DNA from: Streptomyces sp. NA04227
GTDB taxonomy: Bacteria > Actinomycetota > Actinomycetes > Streptomycetales > Streptomycetaceae
Reading direction: 5' to 3'
NCBI RefSeq assembly: GCF_013364195.1
Contig: NZ_CP054918.1
Coordinates: 4,329,001-4,393,000, forward strand
DNA: 64,000 nucleotides
The first letter of the stretch is position 1; the number at the start of each line of letters is the position of its first letter. Both the position numbers and the translations under genes were made by a program. Positions 16,250-25,144 of this stretch are shown here, piece after piece. A model generated the notes under the pieces. That model had not been told where the DNA came from and did no database searches. It saw only the letters and a program-made list of their open reading frames with translations.

Positions 16250-17950
16250 ATGGCAGGTCACGAACAAGGGCTCCACCGGCGGAACTTTCTGACCGGCGGC
16301 GCGGCCGCGTCGGGCGCCGCGCTCCTGGCGGGGACGGGGCTGGCGGGGACGGGTCTGGCCGCTCCGTCCACAGCGGCCGCCGCCGACGGCGGGCCCGCGG
16401 CGGAACCGCTCGCCACAGTGACCCCCGGCGACAAGCGCTACCAGGATCTGGTGCGCGGCTACAACCAGCGCTGGAGCGCCGCACCCGAGAAGGTCTGTCT
16501 GCCCGTGACGACCGAACAGGTGCGGTCCGTGGTGCAGAGCGCCGTGAGCGCGGGCAAGCGGCTCACCGTGCGCAGCGGCGGCCACTGTCACGAGGACTGG
16601 GTGTTCAACTCCCAGGTACGCGTCGTCCTCGACATGAGCCGGATGAACAAGGTCTCCTACGACGCCGCCAGGAACGCGGTGTGCGTCGAGGCCGGATCGC
16701 AGCTCCTGAACGTGTACGAGCGGATGTACCGGACCTGGGGCGTCACCATCCCCGGCGGTATCTGCTTCCAGGTCGGCGCGGGCGGCCATGTCAGCGGCGG
16801 CGGATGGGGGCTGCTCTGCCGCCAGTTCGGCCTGGTGATCGACCATCTGTACGGGGTCGAGGTGGTGACCGTCGCCGCCGACGGCACGGTCAGGGCGCAG
16901 GTGGCCACCCGCGAGCCGGACGACCCGAACCGCGAGCTGTGGTGGGCCCACGCGGGCGGGGGCGGCGGCAACTTCGGTGTCATCACCCGCTTCTGGTTCC
17001 GCTCGCCCGGCGCCACCGGTACGGACCCCTCGAAGCTGCTGCCGCAACCGCCCGCCGAGATCCTGCTGCACGCCGTCTCCTGGCCGTGGGCCGAGCTCAC
17101 CAAGGACCGGTTCACGCGCCTGGTGAAGAACTGGAGCGACTGGCACGCCGCCCACCTCGAACCCGGCACCGTCCACGACCACTTGTTCAGCGCGCTGTGG
17201 CTGAACCACAAGTCGAGCGGCCAGATCGGCATGGTCACCCAGGTCGACGCGACCGTCCCGGACGCGCGGCGGCTCCTCGACGACTTCCTGGCCGCGGTGA
17301 CCGCGGGCCTGGACGTCGCGTACCAGCCGATGACCGTGCACATGGGCGAGATCTCGGCCATGCCCGACCTCGCCGAGCCGCGCCGGATGCCGTGGTTCCA
17401 GGCCACCCGCTACGCCTGCACCACCAACCCGACCCTGAACGACCCCAGCAACCGAAGCGACAACAAGTCCTCGTACTACCGCACCTCGATGCCGGACGCG
17501 CACCTCGACGAGTTCTGGACCCATCTGACCCGGGACGACCTCAACAACCCTTTGGCCAACGTGCAGTTGAGCTCCTTCGGCGGGCGGATCGCCGCCGTCG
17601 CCGAGGACGCCACCGCCTTCCCGCACCGACGAGCCGCGTACAAGGCGGCGTGGTCGATCTGGTGGACCGACCCGGCGGCCGAGGACCTCTCGCTGCGCTG
17701 GATCCGCGAGTTCTACCACGGCGTGTACGCACGGACGGGCGGCGTTCCGGTCCTGAACGAGGTCACCGACGGCTGCTACGTCAACTACCCGGACATCGAC
17801 CTCGGAGACCCGGCGTTCAACACCTCCGGCGTGCCCTGGCACGAGCTGTACTACAAGGACAACTACGCCCGGCTCCAGCAGGTCAAGCAGAAGTACGACC
17901 CGCGCGACTTCTTCCGGCACAGTCAGTCGGTGAGGCTGCCGGGAGCGTGA
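16250..17950 (+). CDS. Tat-exported berberine-bridge-enzyme-type FAD oxidoreductase
   Basis: 566 residues. An N-terminal twin-arginine signal (HRRNFLTGGAAASGAALLAG) predicts folded export with cofactor. The FAD_binding_4 domain has a His in RSGGHCHEDW (H112) and a Cys in GGICFQVGAGGH (C172). These are the two positions that bind FAD bicovalently in berberine-bridge and hexose-oxidase-like enzymes. The C-terminal BBE motif is present (YVNYPDIDL, then YYKDNYARLQQVKQKYDPRD). Such enzymes oxidise sugars, alcohols or alkaloids with O2. ATG 16250 is chosen for the Tat signal and GAGGGGGG upstream. Substrate unknown. Confidence 0.88.
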   Translation: MAGHEQGLHRRNFLTGGAAASGAALLAGTGLAGTGLAAPSTAAAADGGPAAEPLATVTPGDKRYQDLVRGYNQRWSAAPEKVCLPVTTEQVRSVVQSAVSAGKRLTVRSGGHCHEDWVFNSQVRVVLDMSRMNKVSYDAARNAVCVEAGSQLLNVYERMYRTWGVTIPGGICFQVGAGGHVSGGGWGLLCRQFGLVIDHLYGVEVVTVAADGTVRAQVATREPDDPNRELWWAHAGGGGGNFGVITRFWFRSPGATGTDPSKLLPQPPAEILLHAVSWPWAELTKDRFTRLVKNWSDWHAAHLEPGTVHDHLFSALWLNHKSSGQIGMVTQVDATVPDARRLLDDFLAAVTAGLDVAYQPMTVHMGEISAMPDLAEPRRMPWFQATRYACTTNPTLNDPSNRSDNKSSYYRTSMPDAHLDEFWTHLTRDDLNNPLANVQLSSFGGRIAAVAEDATAFPHRRAAYKAAWSIWWTDPAAEDLSLRWIREFYHGVYARTGGVPVLNEVTDGCYVNYPDIDLGDPAFNTSGVPWHELYYKDNYARLQQVKQKYDPRDFFRHSQSVRLPGA

Positions 17951-18095
17951 ACGGCCGGGGTGGGGGCGGCAGTTGGCGGGTCCCTATATGGACCTACGGC
18001 AGGTCAGCCGCCGAGAGTCCGCCGAGCCTGGTGGTACCGACACCAGGTTCGGCACACACTCCCGGGCCCGCCCCGCCCCTGCCAGGATCCGGTGC

Positions 18096-18992
18096 ATGAC
18101 CCCACGTACCACCCTGATCACCGGCGCGACCCAGGGCCTCGGCCGCGGTATCGCGCTGGACCTCGCCGCGCGCGGGGACACCGTGTTGCTGCACGGCCGT
18201 GACCGTACGCGCCTGGCCGCCGTCGCCGACGAGATCCGGGCCGCTGCCCCGAACGCCACGGTCCGGAGCTACCTCGCGGATCTGGCCGACCTCGACCAGG
18301 TGTACGCGCTGGCCGACGCGGTGCGCGCGGCGGAACCCCGGCTCGACGCGCTGGTCAACAACGCCGTCTCCGGCGGCGGATCGCAGCCCCTGCGACGGGA
18401 GTTGAGCGCGCAGGGCCACGAACTGCGGTTCGCCGTCAATCACTTGGCGCCCTACGCCCTCACCCGCGCCCTGCTCCCGCTGCTCACCGCCTCGGCGCCC
18501 GCCCGCGTGGTCAACGTCGCCTCGATCGGGCAGGAGGCGGTCGACTTCGACAACGTGATGCTGGAGCGCGACTACGAGGGTCTGCGCGCCTACTGCCGCA
18601 GCAAACTCGCCCTGATATCCGCCACCTTCGCGCTGGCCGCCGAACTCGACGGCACCGGTGTCACCGTGAACACCCTGCACCCGGCCCATCTGATGGACAC
18701 CGCCGCCGTACGGGCCTACGGACTCACTCCGGTGACCACCGTCGAGGAGGGCGTACGGCCGACCGTACGGCTGCTCACCGACCCGGCTCTCGCGTCCACC
18801 ACCGGGCGCTACTTCGACCAGTTCACGGACACCCGCGCGCATGAGCAGGCGTACGACGAGCAGGCGCGCGGGCGGCTCATGGAGCTGACGCGGCGGCTCA
18901 CGGAGCGGCGGGCGCCGGGAATCCGTTCCCCTCAGCCGACTTCGCGCGGTGACGCAACGCGAACCGGGACCCCCGGGAACCAACTCCGGTAG
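18096..18992 (+). CDS. Short-chain dehydrogenase/reductase
   Basis: 298 residues. The classical SDR cofactor motif TGATQGLG lies near residue 9, an NN-type motif at LVNNAVSGGG, the active-site Ser in VNVASIGQ, and Tyr-Lys in YCRSK. This layout matches the retinol-dehydrogenase-like SDR group. The C-terminus is extended by a basic, low-complexity tail. Start at ATG 18096 with AGGA upstream. It is separated from the flavoprotein gene by 145 bp and could be co-transcribed. Substrate unknown. Confidence 0.85.
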   Translation: MTPRTTLITGATQGLGRGIALDLAARGDTVLLHGRDRTRLAAVADEIRAAAPNATVRSYLADLADLDQVYALADAVRAAEPRLDALVNNAVSGGGSQPLRRELSAQGHELRFAVNHLAPYALTRALLPLLTASAPARVVNVASIGQEAVDFDNVMLERDYEGLRAYCRSKLALISATFALAAELDGTGVTVNTLHPAHLMDTAAVRAYGLTPVTTVEEGVRPTVRLLTDPALASTTGRYFDQFTDTRAHEQAYDEQARGRLMELTRRLTERRAPGIRSPQPTSRGDATRTGTPGNQLR

Positions 18993-19081
18993 CGCCACGA
19001 CTCCTGAACCAGTACGGCTGGACGACGACCGGCGCGGCTGGGCGAGCGCCCCACGCCGTGCGGGCGATCAGGAGAACCGGT

Positions 19082-19339
19082 ATGGACGAGCCCTCAGGAC
19101 CGCGGCCTCCCGTGCGCGGGGTGCGCATCGCGGCGCCGCCACCCGCGTTGTGCGGCTTCCTGCTCCTGCTGGCGTTGATGTTCACGGTGTCGTACGCCGT
19201 GGGTGCCGCGAGCGGGCCGGTCGCACCCGGCATGCACCGTGACGGTACGGGTGGGGGCGGCCACGACAACGCGCCCGAGGACGGCGGCGAGAGCGGCGGC
19301 GACGGCGAGGGTGGCCACATGGGCGGGTCGCACGGATGA
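19082..19339 (+). CDS. Small membrane protein with His/Asp/Gly-rich tail, first gene of metal operon
   Basis: 85 residues: a proline-rich N-terminus, one transmembrane helix (LCGFLLLLALMFTVSYAVGA), then a tail of Gly, Asp and His (GMHRDG, GGHD, GGHMGGSHG). The His/Met residues suggest metal binding outside the membrane. The ribosome site AGGAG precedes ATG 19082. Its stop overlaps the start of the metal ATPase gene (ATGA at 19336), so it is translationally coupled. Function inferred from context only. Confidence 0.7.
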   Translation: MDEPSGPRPPVRGVRIAAPPPALCGFLLLLALMFTVSYAVGAASGPVAPGMHRDGTGGGGHDNAPEDGGESGGDGEGGHMGGSHG

Positions 19340-21867
19340 CGATTCCGGAGACGGTGCTCTCTCCCGGGGCCGCCGGTCCGCCGCCGGCGAGGACCGATCT
19401 GCACGTGGCCGGTATGACCTGCGCCGCCTGTGTCCGCCGGGTGGAGAAGCGGCTGGCCAAGGTGGACGGCGTGAGTGCGACGGTCAACCTGGCGACCGGG
19501 CTGGCGCGGGTGAGTCACCCGGTTCATGTGCGTCCCGAGCAGCTTGTGGCGGTGGTCGAGCAGGCCGGGTACGCGGCGGTGCTGCCCGAGCGCGAGCCCG
19601 AGCCCGAGCCCGAGAGCGAGCGCGAGAGCGGGAGGAAGCCGGAGTGGGAGTCGGATTGGGAGCCGGAGTCGGAGTCCGGGGCGACGGCAGATCCGCGACG
19701 GGTGGCTGGGCCGCAACCCGGGGCCCAGGAGCGGGGGTTGAGATACGGCCCGGAGATTCAGCGCCTCGCCGTCACCGCGCTCCTCTCCCTCCCGGTTCTC
19801 GCCTTGTCCATGGTCCCCGCCCTTCAGTTCCGCAACTGGCAGTGGCTGTGCTTCGTGCTGGCCGCGCCCGTCGCCGTGTGGAGTGCGTGGCCGTTCCATC
19901 TGCGGGCGGTGCGGGGGCTGCGGTACTCGACGGCGACGATGGACACGCTGGTCTCCCTCGGGGTGGTGGCCTCCTTCGGCTGGTCGGCGTACGCGCTGTT
20001 CCTCGGCGGGGCGGGGGACCCGGGGATGCGGATGCCGTTCAGCCTGGTGCCCGACGCGGGGAGCGGGGGTGCCGCGCACCTCTATCTGGAGGCGGTGGTC
20101 GCGGTACCGCTGTTCGTCCTGACCGGGCGGTTCCTGGAGGTGCGGGCCCGGCACGGTACCGGCCGGGCACTGCGGTCACTGGCCGAACTCGGGGCCAAGG
20201 ACGTCGCCGTGCGCGAGGCGGACGGGACCGAACGGCGCGTCCCGGTGGGCGAGTTGAGCCGAGGGCAGACGTTTCTCGTACGGCCGGGGGAACGAGTGGC
20301 CACCGACGGGGAGGTGGTGGACGGAAGCTCCGCCGTGGATCTGTCGCTGGTCACCGGTGAGAGCGAGCCGGTCGAGGTGGGGCCCGGTGCGGCGGTCGTC
20401 GGCGGCGCCCTGAACGCCCAGGGGCTGTTGCTGGTGCGGGCGAGCGCCGTCGGCGCCGATACCCAACTCGCCCGTATCGCACGGCTGGTGACCGAAGCGC
20501 AGGCGGGAAAGGCGCGTGCGCAGCGGCTCGCGGACGTGGTGGCCGGTGTGTTCGTACCGGTGGTGCTCGCGGTCGCCGTCACCGTGCTCGGTTTCTGGCT
20601 CGGCGCCGGAGCCGAGCCGCAGGCGGCGGTGACGGCGAGTGTGGCGGTACTGGTCGTGGCCTGTCCGTGCGCGCTGGGCCTCGCCACGCCGACCGCACTG
20701 CTCGCCGCCACCGGCCGGGGCGCCCAACTCGGCGTACTGGTCTCAGGACCCAGGGCGCTGGAGGCCCTGCGGCACATCGACACCGTCGTCCTGGACAAGA
20801 CGGGGACCCTCACTTCCGGAGAGATGAGCGTGGTCCGCGCGACGGTGACGACGCCGCACGGCAACGGTAACGGCAACGGCAACGGCAACGGCGACGGAAC
20901 CGGGGACGGCGACGGCGACGGAACCGGGGACGGCGACGGCGACGGAACCGGGACTGATGCGGGCGCAGAGACCGAGGCGGCCACCGAAGCCGACTCCGTC
21001 ACCAACGCCGCTCCCTCTGCCGACCCGGTACGCCTGGCCGCCGCCGTCGAGTACGGGTCCGAACACCCGCTGGCCCGTGCGATCACCGCTCACGCCGGAC
21101 CGTCGCCCCTGCCGCCCGTGAGCGATTTCCGATCGCTGGCGGGCCGGGGCGTGAGCGGCCGGGCGGAGGGACGTCGGGTCGAAGTCGGTGTACCCACAGG
21201 GGAGTTGCCCGAGCCCTTGGAACGGGCGCTGGACGCGTGCGAGTCCGCCGGGCACACGCCGGTCCTGGTACGGGTCGACGGTGAGCCGGGTGCCCTGCTC
21301 GCCGTCGGCGACCGTGTGCGGCCGGGCAGCTATCGCGCCGTGGACCGGCTTCGGCGCCTGGGCGTACGTCCGGTACTCGCCACCGGTGACCACGCCGCGA
21401 CCGCCCACGCCGTCGCCGCCGAACTGGGCATCCGCGAGGTGCGTGCCCGTTGTACACCCGAGGAAAAGGCCGCGCTCGTACGGGAGTTGAAGGGCGAGGG
21501 CAGACGTGTGGCGGTGATCGGCGACGGCGTCAACGACGCGGCGGCGCTGGCCGGGGCCGATCTCGGCATCGCCATGGGCAGCGGTACGGACGTGGCCATC
21601 GGGGCCGCCGATGTGACCCTGGTGCGCGGCGACATCGAGGCCGTCGCGGACGCGGTCCGCCTCGCCCGCCGCACGCTCGCCACCATCCGCACCAATCTGC
21701 TGTGGGCGTTCGGCTACAACGCCGTCACCGTGCCCCTCGCCGCCGTGGGCCTGCTCGGCCCGATGCTCGCCGCCGGTGCGATGTCGGCGAGTTCGCTGCT
21801 GGTCGTGGGCAACAGCCTCCGATTGCGGACCTGGCAGCCGAGGCCGGGCGGGGGTGGCTCCCGATGA
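19336..21867 (+). CDS. P1B-type heavy-metal-transporting ATPase (CopA-like)
   Basis: 843 residues. An N-terminal HMA metal-binding domain carries GMTCAAC (CxxC at residues 29-32). It is joined by a Glu/Pro/Ser-rich linker to a P1B core with the transport-site motif VACPCALGLATP, phosphorylation motif DKTGTLTSGE, nucleotide-binding SEHPLARAI and hinge GDGVNDAAALAGAD. The CPC motif and HMA domain point to Cu(I) export. Odd: about 40 residues of Asn-Gly/Asp-Gly/Thr-Gly repeats are inserted between the phosphorylation motif and the nucleotide domain, encoded by short tandem repeats. Overlaps the genes on both sides by four bases. Confidence 0.93.
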   Translation: MTIPETVLSPGAAGPPPARTDLHVAGMTCAACVRRVEKRLAKVDGVSATVNLATGLARVSHPVHVRPEQLVAVVEQAGYAAVLPEREPEPEPESERESGRKPEWESDWEPESESGATADPRRVAGPQPGAQERGLRYGPEIQRLAVTALLSLPVLALSMVPALQFRNWQWLCFVLAAPVAVWSAWPFHLRAVRGLRYSTATMDTLVSLGVVASFGWSAYALFLGGAGDPGMRMPFSLVPDAGSGGAAHLYLEAVVAVPLFVLTGRFLEVRARHGTGRALRSLAELGAKDVAVREADGTERRVPVGELSRGQTFLVRPGERVATDGEVVDGSSAVDLSLVTGESEPVEVGPGAAVVGGALNAQGLLLVRASAVGADTQLARIARLVTEAQAGKARAQRLADVVAGVFVPVVLAVAVTVLGFWLGAGAEPQAAVTASVAVLVVACPCALGLATPTALLAATGRGAQLGVLVSGPRALEALRHIDTVVLDKTGTLTSGEMSVVRATVTTPHGNGNGNGNGNGDGTGDGDGDGTGDGDGDGTGTDAGAETEAATEADSVTNAAPSADPVRLAAAVEYGSEHPLARAITAHAGPSPLPPVSDFRSLAGRGVSGRAEGRRVEVGVPTGELPEPLERALDACESAGHTPVLVRVDGEPGALLAVGDRVRPGSYRAVDRLRRLGVRPVLATGDHAATAHAVAAELGIREVRARCTPEEKAALVRELKGEGRRVAVIGDGVNDAAALAGADLGIAMGSGTDVAIGAADVTLVRGDIEAVADAVRLARRTLATIRTNLLWAFGYNAVTVPLAAVGLLGPMLAAGAMSASSLLVVGNSLRLRTWQPRPGGGGSR
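20860..20953 (+). repeat. Tandem repeats inside the metal ATPase gene
   Basis: GGCAAC hexamers give way to two nearly exact copies of a 24-bp unit built from GGCGACGGCGACGGAACC plus GGGGAC. They encode Asn-Gly and Asp-Gly/Thr-Gly runs. Length is a multiple of three, so copy-number changes would keep the frame. Confidence 0.8.
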
Positions 21868-22436
21868 CCGCCGCCCGCAGGGAGGTATCCGAAGCCTTGG
21901 CTTCCGAAGTCCTGGCCCCCGAAGTCCTGGTCCCCGACGGCTGGCGCCCCTCGCGACGACGGCTCACCGAAGCGCTGCGCGCCGCGCTCGCCCCCGTCGT
22001 CGCCTGTCTCGTCGTCCTCGGTGGCCTGGTCGTCTGGACCGACTCCGGGGCGGCGGGAGGTCCCGTGCGGATCGAGGTGACCTCCGCCCGCATGCTCCTG
22101 CCGTACGGGAACGGCCGGGAGTCCGCCGTGTACTTCCGGATCACCAACTCGGGCCGCACGGACGACCAGTTGACGGGCGTCACCTCCGACGCCGTCGACG
22201 GGGCGATGCTCGCCCGCAACACGAGAACCGACGGCAACGCCGGATACATGCGCCACCTGGACTCCGTCACCGTCCCGGCGGGCCGCACCCTCGCCATGTC
22301 ACCGCAGGGCGTGGACGTGATGGTGACGGTGCGCGAGGCGGTGCGCGTGGGGGACGTCGTGCCGTTCGTCCTGCACTTCCGGCAGAGCGGACGGGTGGAG
22401 GCTTCGGCGGTCGTGGTGGAGGCCGGAAGCGGCTGA
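21864..22436 (+). CDS. PCu(A)C-like copper-binding protein, membrane anchored
   Basis: 190 residues. An N-terminal cytoplasmic segment and a single helix (LAPVVACLVVLGGLVVW) precede an extracytoplasmic domain of about 130 residues. Its pattern SAVYFRITNSG...DDQLTGVTS...GYMRHLDSVTVPAGRTLAMSPQGVDVMV resembles PCu(A)C/DUF461 copper chaperones. In the canonical family the ligands are H-x-n-M-x-x-H-x-M. Here a Met-Arg-His is kept but the second motif reads SPQGVDVMV, lacking the usual HIM, so the metal site may be altered. Start overlaps the ATPase stop (ATGA). Confidence 0.72.
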   Translation: MTAARREVSEALASEVLAPEVLVPDGWRPSRRRLTEALRAALAPVVACLVVLGGLVVWTDSGAAGGPVRIEVTSARMLLPYGNGRESAVYFRITNSGRTDDQLTGVTSDAVDGAMLARNTRTDGNAGYMRHLDSVTVPAGRTLAMSPQGVDVMVTVREAVRVGDVVPFVLHFRQSGRVEASAVVVEAGSG

Positions 22437-22500
22437 ACACACGCCCGGGAAGCCGGCAGGAGGTGACCTGCCCGGCCCGGGTCGAATTCGGCGGGAACCC

Positions 22501-22548
22501 CACACCTCCCCCTTCCGACTCCTCTCGGAGAACCGACGGGGAGGTGTG
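22501..22548 (+). promoter_or_regulatory. Hairpin that hides the ribosome site of the metal ABC ATPase gene
   Basis: CACACCTCCCC (22501-22511) pairs perfectly with GGGGAGGTGTG (22538-22548). The right arm contains the GGGGAGG ribosome site of the GTG at 22553. The loop (about 26 nt) has its own small CTCC/GGAG stem. In this fold translation would be blocked, so it is a candidate metal- or protein-responsive switch, or an intra-operon attenuator. Confidence 0.6.
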
Positions 22549-22552
22549 TGGG

Positions 22553-23293
22553 GTGGACGGCGACAGCCAGAGTGGCAAAGGCAGCCAGAGCGACCAGGAC
22601 AGCCGGAATGGCCAAGCCAGCCAGGGCGGCCAAGGGAGTCAGGGGTGCGACGGCGGCCGGGGCGGGCTGGATCTGCGGATGCGGGCGGTGAGCTGCCGGC
22701 ACGGCCGGGTGGAGGCCGTGCGGGCGGTGGATCTGGACATCGACGCGGGGCAGCGGGTGGCGCTGACCGGTACCAACGGCTCGGGCAAGACCACGCTGCT
22801 ACGTGCCGTGCTCGGGCTGCACCGCGGGGCCGACGGCCGGATCCTGGTGGGCGGCCGGGGGACCGACAGCGCGGCGCAGTGGGCGTGGCGGCGGCGTGTG
22901 TGCGCGTGGATTCCGCAGAAGCCCGCCGTCGGGCGGTTTCCGCTGCTCGCCCGTGAACTCCTCGCCAGCAGCGGGGCGTTGGGCGAAGCCGCCGATGCCG
23001 CGCGCACACTCGGCGTGGGGCCGCTGACCGGTCGTCCGCTGCACACCTTGTCCGGCGGGCAGTTGCAGCGCATGTACCTGGCCCGGGCGGTCGGCTGTGT
23101 CGCGGCCGGGGCGGGGGTGCTGCTCGCCGACGAGCCCACCGCCGCACTCGACTTCGCCGGGCAGGAGGAGGCCGCCGACCTGCTGCTGTCCCTCAAGGTG
23201 ACGGTGGTGGTCGTCACGCACGACCGGGCGCTGGCCGACCGCAGTGACCGCGTCCTGGAGATGGCCGCCGGACGGCTGCGGGAGGTCCGGTGA
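22553..23293 (+). CDS. Metal ABC transporter ATP-binding protein (ZnuC/MntB-like)
   Basis: 246 residues. Walker A is GTNGSGKTT (residues 73-81), the signature is LSGGQLQRMYLARA, Walker B is GVLLADEPTAALD, and the H-loop is VVVVTHDRAL. The first ~35 residues are a Ser/Gln/Gly-rich low-complexity lead not found in the family. The start is the GTG at 22553 after GGGGAGG, held in a hairpin. Together with the next two genes it forms a cluster-9-type ABC importer for Zn, Mn or another divalent metal. The stop overlaps the permease start (GTGA). Confidence 0.88.
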   Translation: MDGDSQSGKGSQSDQDSRNGQASQGGQGSQGCDGGRGGLDLRMRAVSCRHGRVEAVRAVDLDIDAGQRVALTGTNGSGKTTLLRAVLGLHRGADGRILVGGRGTDSAAQWAWRRRVCAWIPQKPAVGRFPLLARELLASSGALGEAADAARTLGVGPLTGRPLHTLSGGQLQRMYLARAVGCVAAGAGVLLADEPTAALDFAGQEEAADLLLSLKVTVVVVTHDRALADRSDRVLEMAAGRLREVR

Positions 23294-24249
23294 ACACGGC
23301 TGGGGGAGACCCGCTGAACGGGGTCGCCGGAGCTCCGGTGCACCTCGCCACCGCCGACCTCGGGCAGCTCCTCCAGCTCCTGCCGGTCCAACGCGCGGGC
23401 GCCGCACTGCTGTTGGCCTCGGTCGCCCTGCCCGTGATCGGGGTGGTGATCGTCGGACTCGACATCATGCCGGTGCGGTTCGCGATGATGCACGTCGCGC
23501 TGCTCGGTGTCGCCGTCGCCCTGCTCACCGGGCTCGATCCGCTGCTGTGCGCCCTGCTCGCCTGCGCGCTCGCGGGTGCCGGAGTCGCGCCCCTCGCCCG
23601 TACGCCGGACGGACTCTCCGGCGCGATGGGACTGCTGATGAGCCTGGCGATCGCGGCCGCGCTCCTGGTCCTGTCGGTGTCCGGGGTCAACGCGCAGGGC
23701 GCCTTCGCCCTGTTGTGGGGCTCGATCCTGTCGGTGGGCACGGCGGAACTGTGGCTGCTCGGCGCGCTCGCCGTCGTCGTACCCGCCCTGTTCGTGTGGC
23801 GCCGCCGGGACCTCGCGCTCCTCCTCCACGACCGTGAACTCGCCCTGATCTGCGGGGTGCACGTCGAACGGCTCACGCTGCTGCTGCTCGTTCTGGTCGC
23901 GGTGTCCGTCGCCGGGGCCCTCAAGCTCACCGGCGCCCTGCTCGTCGACGCGCTGACGCTGCTCCCCGCGCTCGCCGCACGGCGTCTGGGTACCTCCCTC
24001 ACCTCCATCACCGCCTGGGCGGTCGGCTTCGGCATCGTCGTGAACCTGACCGGGTTCCTCGTCGCGCTGAAGCTCGACTGGCCGCCGGGGCCGGTACTCG
24101 TCCTGACGGCCGGAGTCCTCGTACTCCTCGTCCATCTCATCCCCGAACGGAGAATCACCTCATGGCGCGCACCCGCGTCCGCACCCGAACCCGTACCCGC
24201 GTCCGAGGCCGCGGCTCCCTCCCCGTCACCTCTACCGCCCTCGTACTGA
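23290..24249 (+). CDS. Metal ABC transporter permease (ABC-3 family)
   Basis: 319 residues with about eight hydrophobic helices. The pattern GLDIMPVRFAMMHVALLGVA near the N-terminus and ALKLTGALLVDALTLLPALA near residue 210 are hallmarks of the ZnuB/MntC permease family. A Pro/Ala/Ser-rich tail overlaps the start of the binding-protein gene by 88 bp. GTG start overlaps the ATPase stop. Confidence 0.88.
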   Translation: MNTAGGDPLNGVAGAPVHLATADLGQLLQLLPVQRAGAALLLASVALPVIGVVIVGLDIMPVRFAMMHVALLGVAVALLTGLDPLLCALLACALAGAGVAPLARTPDGLSGAMGLLMSLAIAAALLVLSVSGVNAQGAFALLWGSILSVGTAELWLLGALAVVVPALFVWRRRDLALLLHDRELALICGVHVERLTLLLLVLVAVSVAGALKLTGALLVDALTLLPALAARRLGTSLTSITAWAVGFGIVVNLTGFLVALKLDWPPGPVLVLTAGVLVLLVHLIPERRITSWRAPASAPEPVPASEAAAPSPSPLPPSY

Positions 24250-25031
24250 GCCTGAGCGCCCTGCTGGCGCTGACCGCCACCGCCTGCGGATCCGACCAGG
24301 ACGATGACGGCGCCGACGGCAAGGGCGGAAAGGACGGAAAGGGCAAGGGCGGCCCCACTGTCGTGGCCACAACCACGTGGGAGGGGGCCCTCGCCAAGGC
24401 CGCCGGCGCCCGGGACGTGAAGGTCATCGTCCCCTCCTCCGCCCAGCACGCCCCGGACTACGAGCCCAAGCCCTCCGACCTCGCCGCGGTCGCCGGAGCC
24501 GACTTCGTGCTGTACGCGCCCTTCGAGCCGTACGCCGAGCAGATCAAGGAAGCGGCCGGCTCCGACGCGAAGCTGGTTCAGGTCGGGCTCGACAATGACG
24601 CGAACAAGACCAGGGCCGAAGTGACCCGGCTGGGACGCGAGTTCGGTACCGAGGACGCCGCCGCGAAGTGGAACACCTCCTTCGCCGGTACGTACGCCGC
24701 ACTGCAGAAGGACCTCAAGTCCGCCTGGCCGGACGGCAAGCCCCCGGCCGTCGTCGCCCAGGTCTTCTCCACCTGGTCGGCGAAGATGGCGGGCGCGGAC
24801 CTGCGTGGCCGGTACGGGCCCGGCTCCGTGACCGCCGGACAGCTCGCCGAACTGTCCGCGAAGAAGCCCGTACTCGTCCTGGACAACGCGCACATGACGA
24901 CCGGCGAGGTGTTGCCCGACACGGACGCGCGACAGGTCGAGATCGTCAACTACCCGGACAAGAACCTGGACTTGGTGGCGGTGTACCGCGACGCCGCGAA
25001 GACGATCAAGGACGCGATGGCTTCGTCCTGA
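24162..25031 (+). CDS. Metal ABC transporter substrate-binding lipoprotein (TroA/ZnuA fold)
   Basis: 289 residues. A basic Arg/Thr-rich N-terminus (from CGCACC-type repeats) leads to a hydrophobic signal and lipobox LTATAC with Cys near residue 42, then a Lys/Gly/Asp-rich linker. The TroA-type lobes follow: TTTWEGALAKAAGARDVKV, QHAPDYEPKPSDLAAVAGAD, DNAHMTTGEVLPDT. The His in SAQHAPDYEP fits the first metal ligand of the family; the usual long His-rich loop is absent. It overlaps the permease gene by 88 bp, an unusually long overlap. Confidence 0.85.
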   Translation: MARTRVRTRTRTRVRGRGSLPVTSTALVLSLSALLALTATACGSDQDDDGADGKGGKDGKGKGGPTVVATTTWEGALAKAAGARDVKVIVPSSAQHAPDYEPKPSDLAAVAGADFVLYAPFEPYAEQIKEAAGSDAKLVQVGLDNDANKTRAEVTRLGREFGTEDAAAKWNTSFAGTYAALQKDLKSAWPDGKPPAVVAQVFSTWSAKMAGADLRGRYGPGSVTAGQLAELSAKKPVLVLDNAHMTTGEVLPDTDARQVEIVNYPDKNLDLVAVYRDAAKTIKDAMASS

Positions 25032-25144
25032 GCCGTACGACGGGCCAAGGCGCGGGCCGTTCCGAGGCTCGGGCCGTTCGGCGCGGGTCGTTCGGCGCGA
25101 GCCGTTCCGACGCGATGTCGGGCGGCCCGCGCCTCGTACCGTTC

